Origin: Halictus rubicundus
Taxonomy: Eukaryota > Arthropoda > Insecta > Hymenoptera > Halictidae
DNA length: 64,000 bases
Direction: 5' to 3'
Assembly (NCBI RefSeq): GCF_050948215.1
Contig: NW_027488712.1
Location: 248,001 to 312,000 of the forward strand
Positions 27,541-41,524 of the stretch are shown here, in pieces. The first letter of the stretch is position 1; each line of letters starts with the position of its first letter. Below the pieces are notes generated by a model. That model had not been told where the DNA came from, searched no databases, and saw only the letters and a list, made by a program, of their open reading frames with translations. The position numbers and the translations under genes were made by a program.

Positions 27541-29730
27541 TATCCTATTCTATCCTCTATCCTATCCTATCCTCTATCCTATCCTTTCCTGTATCCTATC
27601 CAATCCTCTATCCTATCCTATCCTCTATCCTATCGTGTCCTCTATCCTATCCTATCTTCTATCCTATCCTATCCTCTATCCTATCCTATCCTCTATCCTA
27701 TCCTATCCTCTATCCGATCCTATCCTCTATCCTATCCTATCCTCTATCCTATCCTATCTTCTATCCTATCCTATCCTCTATCCTATCAAATCCCCTATCC
27801 TATCCTCTATCCTATCCTATCCTGTATCCTATCCAATCCTCAATCCTATACTATCATCTATCCTCTATCCTATCCAATCCTCTATCCTATCCATTCCTCT
27901 ATCCTATCCTATCCTCTATCCTATCCTATCCTGTATCCTATCCAATCCTCAATCCTATCCTATCATCTATCCTCTATCCTATCCAATCCTCTATCCTATC
28001 CATTCCTCTATCCTATCATATCCTCTATCCTATAATATCCTCTATCCTATCCTTTCCTCTATCCTATCCTATCCTCTATCCTATCCAATCTTCTATCCTA
28101 TCCTATCCTCTATCCTATCAAATCCCCTATCCTATCCTCTATCCTATCCTATCCTCTATCCTATCCTATCCTCTATCCTATCCTATCCTGTATCCTATCC
28201 TATCCTCTATCCTATCCTATCCTCTATCCTATCCTATCCAATATCCTATCCTATCCTCTATCCTATCCTATCCTCTATCCTATCCTATCCTCTATCCGAT
28301 CCTATCCTCTATCGTATCCTATCCTCTATCCTATCCAATCTTCTATCCTATCCTATCCTCTATCCTATCAAATCCCCTATCCTATCCTCTATCCTATCCT
28401 ATCCTCTATCCTATCCTATCCTCTATCCTATCCTATCCTCTATCCTATCCTATCCTCTATCCTATCCTATCCTCTATCCTATCCTATCCTCTATCCTATC
28501 CTATCCTCTATCCTATCCTATCCTCTATCCTATCCTATCCTCTATCCTATCCTATCCTCTATCCTATCCTATCCTCTATCCTATCCTATCCTCTATCCTA
28601 TCCTATCCTCTATCCTATCCTATCTTCTATCCTATTCTATCCTCTATCCTATCCTATCCTCTATCCTACCCTATCCTCTATCCTATCCTCTATCCTATCC
28701 TATCCTCTATCCGATCCTATCCTCTATCCTATCCTATCCTCTATCCTATCCTATCCTCTATCCTATCCTATCCTCTATCCTATCCTATCCTCTATCCTAT
28801 CCTTTCCTGTACCCTATCCAATCCTCTATCCTATCCTATCCTCTATCCTATCCTATCCTCTATCCTATCCTATCCTCTATCCTATCCTATCTTCTATCCT
28901 ATTCTATCCTCTATCCTATCCTATCCTCTATCCTATCCTTTCCTGTATCCTATCCAATCCTCTATCCTATCCTATCCTCTATCCTATCGTGTCCTCTATC
29001 CTATCCTATCTTCTATCCTATCCTATCCTCTATCCTATCCTATCCTCTATCCTATCCTATCCTCTATCCGATCCTATCCTCTATCCTATCCTATCCTCTA
29101 TCCTATCCTATCTTCTATCCTATCCTATCCTCTATCCTATCAAATCCCCTATCCTATCCTCTATCCTATCCTATCCTGTATCCTATCCAATCCTCAATCC
29201 TATACTATCATCTATCCTCTATCCTATCCAATCCTCTATCCTATCCATTCCTCTATCCTATCCTATCCTCTATCCTATCCTATCCTGTATCCTATCCAAT
29301 CCTCAATCCTATCCTATCATCTATCCTCTATCCTATCCAATCCTCTATCCTATCCATTCCTCTATCCTATCATATCCTCTATCCTATAATATCCTCTATC
29401 CTATCCTTTCCTCTATCCTATCCTATCCTCTATCCTATCCAATCTTCTATCCTATCCTATCCTCTATCCTATCAAATCCCCTATCCTATCCTCTATCCTA
29501 TCCTATCCTCTATCCTATCCTATCCTCTATCCTATCCTATCCTGTATCCTATCCTATCCTCTATCCTATCCTATCCTCTATCCTATCCTATCCAATATCC
29601 TATCCTATCCTCTATCCTATCCTATCCTCTATCCTATCCTATCCTCTATCCGATCCTATCCTCTATCGTATCCTATCCTCTATCCTATCCTATCTTCTAT
29701 CCTATCCTATCCTCTATCCTATCAAATCCC
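26977..29730. repeat. 1,354-bp tandem duplication
   Basis: The segment starting CTATCCAATCTTC at 26,977 recurs at 28,331. Further markers at the same 1,354-bp offset are CTTTCCTGTACCC (27,449/28,803) and TATCGTGTCCTC (27,635/28,989). Similarity ends just after 29,730. It overlaps the third 1,875-bp HOR copy, so it arose from that copy plus downstream sequence. Confidence 0.88.
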
Positions 29731-32700
29731 CTATCCTATCCTCTATCCTATCCTATCCTGTATCCTATCCAATCCTCAATCCTATCCTATCATCTATCCT
29801 CTATCCTATCCAATCCTCTATCCTATCCATTCCTCTATCCTATCATATCCTCTATCCTATAATATCCTCTATCCTATCCTACCCTCTATCCAATCCTCTA
29901 TCCTATCCTATCCTCTATCCTATCCTATCCTCTATCCTATCCTATCCTCTATCCTATCCTATCTTCTATCCTACCCTATCATCTACCCTATCAAATCCCC
30001 TATCCCATCCTCTATCCTATCCTATCCTCTATCCTATCCTATCCTCTATCCTATCCTATCCTCTATCTGATCCTATCCTCTATCCAATCCTCTATCCTAT
30101 CCTATCCTCTATCCTATCCTATCCTGTATCCTATCCTATCCTCTATCCTATCCTATCCTCTATCCTATCCTATCCTCTATCCTATTCTATCCTCTATCCT
30201 ATCCTATCCTCTATCCTGTCCTATGCTCTACCCTATCCTATCCTCTATCCTATCGTATCCTCTATCCTATCCTTTCCTGTATCCTATCCTATCTTCTATC
30301 CTATCCTATCATCTATCCTATCAAATCCCCTATCCTATCCTCTATCCTATCCTATCCTGTATCCTATCCAATCCTCAATCCTATCCTATCATCTATCCTC
30401 TATCCTATCCAATCCTCTATCCTATCCATTCCTCTATCCTATCATATCCTCTATCCTATAATATCCTCTATCCTATCCTATCCTCTATCCTATCCTATCT
30501 TCTATCCTATCCTATCCTCTATCCTATCAAATCCCCTATCCTATCCTCTATCGTATCCTATCTTCTATCCTGTCCTATCCTCTATCCTATCCTATCCTCT
30601 ATCCTATCCTATCCTCTATCCTATCCTATCCTCTATCCTATCCTATCCTCTATCCTATCCTATCCTTTATCCTATCCTATCCTCTATCCTATCCTATCCT
30701 CTATCCTATCCAATCTTCTATCCTATCCTATCCTCTATCCTATCAAATTCCCTATCCTATCCTCTATCCTATCCTATCCTGTATCCTATCCAATCCTCAA
30801 TCCTATCCTATCATCTATCCTCTATCCTATCCTATCATCTATCCTCTATCCTATCCAATCCTCTATCCTATCCATTCCTCTATCCTATCATATCCTCTAT
30901 CCTATAATATCCTCTATCCTATCCTATCCTCTATCCTATCCTATCTTCTATCCTATCCTATCCTCTATCCTATCAAATCCCCTATCCTATCCTCTATCCT
31001 ATCTTATCCTGTATCCTATCCAATCCTCAATCCTATCCGATCATCTATCCTCTATCCTATCCAATCCTCTCTCCTATCCATTCCTCTATCCTATCATATC
31101 CTCTATCCTATAATATCCTCTATCCTATCCTAGCCTCTATCCAATCCTCTATCCTATCCTATCCTCTATCCTATCCTATCCTCTATCCTATCCTATCTTC
31201 TATCCTACCCTATCATCTATCCTATCAAATCCCCTATCCCATCCTCTATCCTATCCTATCCTCTATCCTATCCTATCCTCTATCCTATCCTATCCTCTAT
31301 CCTATCCTATCCTCTATCCTATCCTATCCTCTATCCTATCCTACCCTCTGTCCTATCCAATCCTCTATCCTATCCAATCTTCTATCCTATCCTATCCTCT
31401 ATCCTATCAAATCCCCTATCCTATCCTCTATCCTATCCTATCCTCTATCCTATCCTATCCTCTATCCTATCCTATCCTCTATCCTATCCTATCCTCTATC
31501 CTATCCTATCCTCTATCCTATCCTATCCTCTATCCTATCCTATCCTCTATCCTATCCTATCCTCTATCCTATCCTATCCTCTATCCTATCCTATCCTCTA
31601 TCCTATCCTATCTTCTATCCTATTCTATCCTCTATCCTATCCTATCCTCTATCCTACCCTATCCTCTATCCTATCCTCTATCCTATCCTATCCTCTATCC
31701 GATCCTATCCTCTATCCTATCCTATCCTCTATCCTATCCTATCCTCTATCCTATCCTATCCTCTATCCTATCCTATCCTCTATCCTATCCTTTCCTGTAC
31801 CTTATCCAATCCTCTATCCTATCCTATCCTCTATCCTATCCTATCCTCTATCCTATCCTATCCTCTATCCTATCCTATCTTCTATCCTATTCTATCCTCT
31901 ATCCTATCCTATCCTCTATCATATCCTTTCCTGTATCCTATCCAATCCTCTATCCTATCCTATCCTCTATCCTATCGTATCCTCTATCCTATCCTATCTT
32001 CTATCCTATCCTATCCTCTATCCTATCCTATCCTCTATCCTATCCTATCCTCTATCCGATCCTATCCTCTATCCTATCCTATCCTCTATCCTATCCTATC
32101 TTCTATCCTATCCTATCCTCTATCCTATCAAATCCCCTATCCTATCCTCTATCCTATCCTATCCTGTATCCTATCCAATCCTCAATCCTATACTATCATC
32201 TATCCTCTATCCTATCCAATCCTCTATCCTATCCATTCCTCTATCCTATCCTATCCTCTATCCTATCCTATCCTGTATCCTATCCAATCCTCAATCCTAT
32301 CCTATCATCTATCCTCTATCCTATCCAATCCTCTATCCTATCCATTCCTCTATCCTATCATATCCTCTATCCTATAATATCCTCTATCCTATCCTTTCCT
32401 CTATCCTATCCTATCCTCTATCCTATCCAATCTTCTATCCTATCCTATCCTCTATCCTATCAAATCCCCTATCCTATCCTCTATCCTATCCTATCCTCTA
32501 TCCTATCCTATCCTCTATCCTATCCTATCCTGTATCCTATCCTATCCTCTATCCTATCCTATCCTCTATCCTATCCTATCCAATATCCTATCCTATCCTC
32601 TATCCTATCCTATCCTCTATCCTATCCTATCCTCTATCCGATCCTATCCTCTATCGTATCCTATCCTCTATCCTATCCTATCTTCTATCCTATCCTATCC

Positions 32701-35400
32701 TCTATCCTATCAAATCCCCTATCCTATCCTCTATCCTATCCTATCCTGTATCCTATCCAATCCTCAATCCTATCCTATCATCTATCCTCTATCCTATCCA
32801 ATCCTCTATCCTATCCATTCCTCTATCCTATCATATCCTCTATCCTATAATATCCTCTATCCTATCCTACCCTCTATCCAATCCTCTATCCTATCCTATC
32901 CTCTATCCTATCCTATCCTCTATCCTATCCTATCCTCTATCCTATCCTATCTTCTATCCTACCCTATCATCTACCCTATCAAATCCCCTATCCCATCCTC
33001 TATCCTATCCTATCCTCTATCCTATCCTATCCTCTATCCTATCCTATCCTCTATCTGATCCTATCCTCTATCCAATCCTCTATCCTATCCTATCCTCTAT
33101 CCTATCCTATCCTGTATCCTATCCTATCCTCTATCCTATCCTATCCTCTATCCTATCCTATCCTCTATCCTATTCTATCCTCTATCCTATCCTATCCTCT
33201 ATCCTGTCCTATGCTCTACCCTATCCTATCCTCTATCGTATCGTATCCTCTATCCTATCCTTTCCTGTATCCTATCCTATCTTCTATCCTATCCTATCAT
33301 CTATCCTATCAAATCCCCTATCCTATCCTCTATCCTATCCTATCCTGTATCCTATCCAATCCTCAATCCTATCCTATCATCTATCCTCTATCCTATCCAA
33401 TCCTCTATCCTATCCATTCCTCTATCCTATCATATCCTCTATCCTATAATATCCTCTATCCTATCCTATCCTCTATCCTATCCTATCTTCTATCCTATCC
33501 TATCCTCTATCCTATCAAATCCCCTATCCTATCCTCTATCGTATCCTATCTTCTATCCTGTCCTATCCTCTATCCTATCCTATCCTCTATCCTATCCTAT
33601 CCTCTATCCTATCCTATCCTCTATCCTATCCTATCCTCTATCCTATCCTATCCTTTATCCTATCCTATCCTCTATCCTATCCTATCCTCTATCCTATCCA
33701 ATCTTCTATCCTATCCTATCCTCTATCCTATCAAATTCCCTATCCTATCCTCTATCCTATCCTATCCTGTATCCTATCCAATCCTCAATCCTATCCTATC
33801 ATCTATCCTCTATCCTATCCTATCATCTATCCTCTATCCTATCCAATCCTCTATCCTATCCATTCCTCTATCCTATCATATCCTCTATCCTATAATATCC
33901 TCTATCCTATCCTATCCTCTATCCTATCCTATCTTCTATCCTATCCTATCCTCTATCCTATCAAATCCCCTATCCTATCCTCTATCCTATCTTATCCTGT
34001 ATCCTATCCAATCCTCAATCCTATCCGATCATCTATCCTCTATCCTATCCAATCCTCTCTCCTATCCATTCCTCTATCCTATCATATCCTCTATCCTATA
34101 ATATCCTCTATCCTATCCTAGCCTCTATCCAATCCTCTATCCTATCCTATCCTCTATCCTATCCTATCCTCTATCCTATCCTATCCTCTATCCTATCCTA
34201 TCTTCTATCCTACCCTATCATCTATCCTATCAAATCCCCTATCCCATCCTCTATCCTATCCTATCCTCTATCCTATCCTATCCTCTATCCTATCCTATCC
34301 TCTATCCTATCCTATCCTCTATCCTATCCTATCCTCTATCCTATCCTACCCTCTGTCCTATCCAATCCTCTATCCTATCCAATCTTCTATCCTATCCTAT
34401 CCTCTATCCTATCAAATCCCCTATCCTATCCTCTATCCTATCCTATCCTCTATCCTATCCTATCCTCTATCCTATCCTATCCTCTATCCTATCCTATCCT
34501 CTATCCTATCCTATCCTCTATCCTATCCTATCCTCTATCCTATCCTATCCTCTATCCTATCCTATCCTCTATCCTATCCTATCCTCTATCCTATCCTATC
34601 CTCTATCCTATCCTATCCTCTATCCTATCCTATCTTCTATCCTATTCTATCCTCTATCCTATCCTATCCTCTATCCTACCCTATCCTCTATCCTATCCTC
34701 TATCCTATCCTATCCTCTATCCGATCCTATCCTCTATCCTATCCTATCCTCTATCCTATCCTATCCTCTATCCTATCCTATCCTCTATCCTATCCTATCC
34801 TCTATCCTATCCTTTCCTGTACCCTATCCAATCCTCTATCCTATCCTATCCTCTATCCTATCCTATCCTCTATCCTATCCTATCCTCTATCCTATCCTAT
34901 CTTCTATCCTATTCTATCCTCTATCCTATCCTATCCTCTATCCTATCCTTTCCTGTATCCTATCCAATCCTCTATCCTATCCTATCCTCTATCCTATCGT
35001 ATCCTCTATCCTATCCTATCTTCTATCCTATCCTATCCTCTATCCTATCCTATCCTCTATCCTATCCTATCCTCTATCCGATCCTATCCTCTATCCTATC
35101 CTATCCTCTATCCTATCCTATCTTCTATCCTATCCTATCCTCTATCCTATCAAATCCCCTATCCTATCCTCTATCCTATCCTATCCTGTATCCTATCCAA
35201 TCCTCAATCCTATACTATCATCTATCCTCTATCCTATCCAATCCTCTATCCTATCCATTCCTCTATCCTATCCTATCCTCTATCCTATCCTATCCTGTAT
35301 CCTATCCAATCCTCAATCCTATCCTATCATCTATCCTCTATCCTATCCAATCCTCTATCCTATCCATTCCTCTATCCTATCATATCCTCTATCCTATAAT
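28200..35400. repeat. HOR of 2,988 to 3,022 bp
   Basis: ATGCTCTACCC at 30,223 and 33,211 gives a 2,988-bp period; both are followed by 296-residue frames nearly identical to those of the 1,875-bp HOR. TATCGTGTCC near 28,987 aligns with TATCGTATCC near 31,975, also 2,988. Further on, CTTTCCTGTATCC at 31,927 and 34,949 gives 3,022, larger by 34 bp or two monomers. Confidence 0.85.
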
Positions 35401-38400
35401 ATCATCTATCCTATCCTATCCTCTATCCTATCCTATCTTCTATCCTATCCTATCCTCTATCCTATCAAATCCCCTATCCTATCCTCTATCGTATCCTATC
35501 CTCTATCCTATCCTATCCTCTATCCTATCGTATCCTCTATCCTATCCTATCTTCTATCCTATCCTATCCTCTATCCTATCCTATCCTCTATCCTATCCTA
35601 TCCTCTATCCTATCCTATCCTCTATCCTATCCTATCCTCTATCCTATCCTATCCTTTATCCTATCCTATCCTTTATCCTATCCTATCCTCTATCCTATCC
35701 AATCTTCTATCCTATCCTATCCTCTATCCTATCAAATTCCCTATCCTATCCTCTATCCTATCCTATCCTGTATCCTATCCAATCCTCAATCCTATCCTAT
35801 CATCTATCCTCTATCCTATCCTATCATCTATCCTCTATCCTATCCATTCCTCTATCCTATCATATCCTCTATCCTATAATATCCTCTATCCTATCCTATC
35901 CTCTATCCTATCCTATCTTCTATCCTATCCTATCCTCTATCCTATCAAATCCCCTATCCTATCCTCTATCCTATCCTATCCTGTATCCTATCCAATCCTC
36001 AATCCTATCCGATCATCTATCCTCTATCCTATCCAATCCTCTCTCCTATCCATTCCTCTATCCTATCATATCCTCTATCCTATAATATCCTCTATCCTAT
36101 CCTACCCTCTATCCAATCCTCTATCCTATCCTATCCTCTATCCTATCCTATCCTCTATCCTATCCTATCCTCTATCCTATCCTTTCTTCTATCCTACCCT
36201 ATCATCTATCCTATCAAATCCCCTATCCCATCCTCTATCCTATCCTATCCTCTATCCTATCCTATCCTCTATCCTATCCTATCCTCTATCCTATCCTATC
36301 CTCTATCCTATCCTATCCTCTATCCTATCCTACCCTCTATCCTATCCTATCCTCTATCCTATCAAATTCCCTATCCTATCCTCTATCCTATCCTATCCTG
36401 TATCCTATCCAATCCTCAATCCTATCCTATCATCTATCCTCTATCCTATCCTATCATCTATCCTCTATCCTATCCAATCCTCTATCCTATCCATTCCTCT
36501 ATCCTATCATATCCTCTATCCTATAATATCCTCTATCCTATCCTATCCTCTATCCTATCCTATCTTCTATCCTATCCTATCCTCTATCCTATCAAATCCC
36601 CTATCCTATCCTCTATCCTATCTTATCCTGTATCCTATCCAATCCTCAATCCTATCCGATCATCTATCCTCTATCCTATCCAATCCTCTCTCCTATCCAT
36701 TCCTCTATCCTATCATATCCTCTATCCTATAATATCCTCTATCCTATCCTAGCCTCTATCCAATCCTCTATCCTATCCTATCCTCTATCCTATCCTATCC
36801 TCTATCCTATCCTATCCTCTATCCTATCCTATCTTCTATCCTACCCTATCATCTATCCTATCAAATCCCCTATCCCATCCTCTATCCTATCCTATCCTCT
36901 ATCCTATCCTATCCTCTATCCTATCCTATCCTCTATCCTATCCTATCCTCTATCCTATCCTATCCTCTATCCTATCCTACCCTCTGTCCTATCCAATCCT
37001 CTATCCTATCCAATCTTCTATCCTATCCTATCCTCTATCCTATCAAATCCCCTATCCTATCCTCTATCCTATCCTATCCTCTATCCTATCCTATCCTCTA
37101 TCCTATCCTATCCTCTATCCTATCCTATCCTCTATCCTATCCTATCCTCTATCCTATCCTATCCTCTATCCTATCCTATCCTCTATCCTATCCTATCCTC
37201 TATCCTATCCTATCCTCTATCCTATCCTATCCTCTATCCTATCCTATCCTCTATCCTATCCTATCTTCTATCCTATTCTATCCTCTATCCTATCCTATCC
37301 TCTATCCTACCCTATCCTCTATCCTATCCTCTATCCTATCCTATCCTCTATCCGATCCTATCCTCTATCCTATCCTATCCTCTATCCTATCCTATCCTCT
37401 ATCCTATCCTATCCTCTATCCTATCCTATCCTCTATCCTATCCTTTCCTGTACCCTATCCAATCCTCTATCCTATCCTATCCTCTATCCTATCCTATCCT
37501 CTATCCTATCCTATCCTCTATCCTATCCTATCTTCTATCCTATTCTATCCTCTATCCTATCCTATCCTCTATCCTATCCTTTCCTGTATCCTATCCAATC
37601 CTCTATCCTATCCTATCCTCTATCCTATCGTATCCTCTATCCTATCCTATCTTCTATCCTATCCTATCCTCTATCCTATCCTATCCTCTATCCTATCCTA
37701 TCCTCTATCCGATCCTATCCTCTATCCTATCCTATCCTCTATCCTATAATATCTTCTATCCTATCCTATCCTCTATCCTATCAAATCCCCTATCCTATCC
37801 TCTATCCTATCCTATCCTGTATCCTATCCAATCCTCAATCCTATACTATCATCTATCCTCTATCCTATCCAATCCTCTATCCTATCCATTCCTCTATCCT
37901 ATCCTATCCTCTATCCTATCCTATCCTGTATCCTATCCAATCCTCAATCCTATCCTATCATCTATCCTCTATCCTATCCAATCCTCTATCCTATCCATTC
38001 CTCTATCCTATCATATCCTCTATCCTATAATATCCTCTATCCTATCCTATCCTCTATCCTATCCTATCTTCTATCCTATCCTATCCTCTATCCTATCAAA
38101 TCCCCTATCCTATCCTCTATCGTATCCTATCCTCTATCCTATCCTATCCTCTATCCTATCGTATCCTCTATCCTATCCTATCTTCTATCCTATCCTATCC
38201 TCTATCCTATCCTATCCTCTATCCTATCCTATCCTCTATCCTATCCTATCCTCTATCCTATCCTATCCTCTATCCTATCCTATCCTTTATCCTATCCTAT
38301 CCTTTATCCTATCCTATCCTCTATCCTATCCAATCTTCTATCCTATCCTATCCTCTATCCTATCAAATTCCCTATCCTATCCTCTATCCTATCCTATCCT

Positions 38401-38992
38401 GTATCCTATCCAATCCTCAATCCTATCCTATCATCTATCCTCTATCCTATCCTATCATCTATCCTCTATCCTATCCATTCCTCTATCCTATCATATCCTC
38501 TATCCTATAATATCCTCTATCCTATCCTATCCTCTATCCTATCCTATCTTCTATCCTATCCTATCCTCTATCCTATCAAATCCCCTATCCTATCCTCTAT
38601 CCTATCCTATCCTGTATCCTATCCAATCCTCAATCCTATCCGATCATCTATCCTCTATCCTATCCAATCCTCTCTCCTATCCATTCCTCTATCCTATCAT
38701 ATCCTCTATCCTATAATATCCTCTATCCTATCCTACCCTCTATCCAATCCTCTATCCTATCCTATCCTCTATCCTATCCTATCCTCTATCCTATCCTATC
38801 CTCTATCCTATCCTTTCTTCTATCCTACCCTATCATCTATCCTATCAAATCCCCTATCCCATCCTCTATCCTATCCTATCCTCTATCCTATCCTATCCTC
38901 TATCCTATCCTATCCTCTATCCTATCCTATCCTCTATCCTATCCTATCCTCTATCCTATCCTACCCTCTATCCTATCCTATCCTCTATCCTA
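33731..38992. repeat. 2,631-bp tandem duplication
   Basis: Four markers give exactly the same offset of 2,631: TCAAATTCCC 33,731/36,362; CCGATCATC 34,025/36,656; CTTTATCC 35,653/38,284; TCAAATTCC 35,732/38,363. The copy junction is near 36,362. One visible difference is TATAATATCATC near 35,400 against TATAATATCCTC in copy two. Confidence 0.9.
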
Positions 38993-40340
38993 TCCAATCT
39001 TCTATCCTATCCTATCCTCTATCCTATCAAATCCCCTATCCTATCCTATCCCATCCTCTATCCTATCAAATCCCCTATCCTATCCTCTATCCTATCCTAT
39101 CCTGTATCCTATCCAATCCTCAATCCTATCCTATCATCTATCCTCTATCCTATCCAATCCTCTATCCTATCCATTCCTCTATCCTATCATATCCTCTATC
39201 CTATAATATCCTCTATCCTATCCTATCCTCTATCCTATCAAATCCCCTATCCTATCCTCTATCCTATCCTATCCTCTATCCTATCAAATCCCCTATCCTA
39301 TCCTCTATCCTATCCTATCCTGTATCCTATCCAATCCTCAATCCTATCCTATCTTCTATCCTCTATCCTATCCAATCCTCTATCCTATCCATTCCTTTAT
39401 CCTATCATATCCTCTATCCTATAATATCCTCTATCCTATCCTACCCTCTATCCAATCCTCTATCCTATCCTATCCTCTATCCTATCCTATCCTCTATCCT
39501 ATCCTATCCTCTATCCTATCCTATCTTCTATCCTATCCTATCTTCTATCCTATCCTATCCTCTATCCTATCCTATCCTCTATCCTATCCTATCCTCTATC
39601 CTATCCTATCCTCTATCCTATCCTATCCTCTATCCTATCCTATCCTTTATCCTATCCTATCCTTTATCCTATCCTATCCTCTATCCTATCCAATCTTCTA
39701 TCCTATCCTATCCTCTATCCTATCAAATTCCCTATCCTATCCTCTATCCTATCCTATCCTGTATCCTATCCAATCCTCAATCCTATCCTATCATCTATCC
39801 TCTATCCTATCCTATCATCTATCCTCTATCCTATCCATTCCTCTATCCTATCATATCCTCTATCCTATAATATCCTCTATCCTATCCTATCCTCTATCCT
39901 ATCCTATCTTCTATCCTATCCTATCCTCTATCCTATCAAATCCCCTATCCTATCCTCTATCCTATCCTATCCTGTATCCTATCCAATCCTCAATCCTATC
40001 CGATCATCTATCCTCTATCCTATCCAATCCTCTCTCCTATCCATTCCTCTATCCTATCATATCCTCTATCCTATAATATCCTCTATCCTATCCTACCCTC
40101 TATCCAATCCTCTATCCTATCCTATCCTCTATCCTATCCTATCCTCTATCCTATCCTATCCTCTATCCTATCCTTTCTTCTATCCTACCCTATCATCTAT
40201 CCTATCAAATCCCCTATCCCATCCTCTATCCTATCCTATCCTCTATCCTATCCTATCCTCTATCCTATCCTATCCTCTATCCTATCCTATCCTCTATCCT
40301 ATCCTATCCTCTATCCTATCCTACCCTCTATCCTATCCTA
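38220..40340. repeat. Repeat pair spaced 1,360 bp
   Basis: About 750 bp at 38,220-38,980 recurs at 39,580-40,340 (paired CTTTATCC markers 38,284/39,644; TCAAATTC 38,363/39,723). The intervening 39,000-39,540 carries a different cassette with CCATTCCTTTATCC that resembles 14.6-14.9 kb and 41.6-41.8 kb. Confidence 0.82.
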
Positions 40341-40493
40341 TCCTCTATCCTATCAAATTCCCTATCCTATCCTCTATCCTATCCTATCCTGTATCCTATC
40401 CAATCCTCAATCCTATCCTATCATCTATCCTCTATCCTATCCAATCCTCTATCCTATCCATTCCTCTATCCTATCATATCCTCTATCCTATAA

Positions 40494-41329
40494 TATCCTC
40501 TATCCTATCGTATCCTCTATCCTATCCTATCTTCTATCCTATCCTATCCTCTATCCTATCAAATCCCTTATCCTATCCTCTATCCTATCCTATCATCTAT
40601 CCTATCCTATCCTCTATCCTATCCTATCCTCTATCCTATCCTATCCTCCATCCTATCCTATCCTCTATCCTATCCTATCCTGTATCCTACCCAATCCTCT
40701 ATCCTACACTATCATCTATCCGCAAGTCTATCCTTTCCTGTATCCTATCCAATCCTCTATCCTATCCTATCCTCTATCCTATCAAATCCCCTATCCTATC
40801 CTCTATCCTATCCTATCCTGTATCCTATCCAATCCTCAATCCTATCCTATCATCTATCCTCTATCCTATCCAATCCTCTATCCTATCCATTCCTCTGTCC
40901 TATCATATCCTCTATCCTATAATATCCTCTATCCTATCCTACCCTCTATCCAATCCTCTATCCTATCCTATCATGTACCCTATCCTATCCTCTATCTTAT
41001 CCTACCCTCTATCCTATCCTATCCTCTATCCTATCCTATCCTCTATCGTATCCTCTATCCTATCCTCTATCCTATCCTCTATCCTATCCTCTATCCTATC
41101 CTATCCTCTATCCTATCCTATCCTCTATCCTATCCTATCCTCTACCCTATCCTTTCCTGTATCCTATCCAATCCTCTATCCTATCCTATCCTCTATCCTA
41201 TCGTATCCTCTATCCTATCCTATCTTCTATCCTATCCTATCCTCTATCCTATCAAATTCCCTATCCTATCCTCTATCCTATCCTATCCTCTATCCTATCC
41301 TATCCTCTATCCTATCCTATCCTCTATCC
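40494..41329. repeat. Long-range duplicate, distal copy
   Basis: Partner of 13,674-14,509 at offset 26,820. It carries ATCCGCAAGTC near 40,720 and CTCTATCTTATCCTACCC near 40,990. The C-to-A difference in TCATGTACCC creates the ATG at 40,973 that opens an 824-bp satellite frame, showing how these frames appear by point mutation. Confidence 0.9.
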
Positions 41330-41524
41330 TATCCTATCCTCTATCCTATCCTATCCTCTATCCTATCCTATCCTCTACCCTATCCTTTCCTGTATCCTAT
41401 CCAATCCTCTATCCTATCCTATCCTCTATCCTATCGTATCCTCTATCCTATCCTATGTTCTATCCTATCCCATCCTCTATCCTATCAAATCCCCTATCCT
41501 ATCCTCTATCCTATCCTATCCTGT

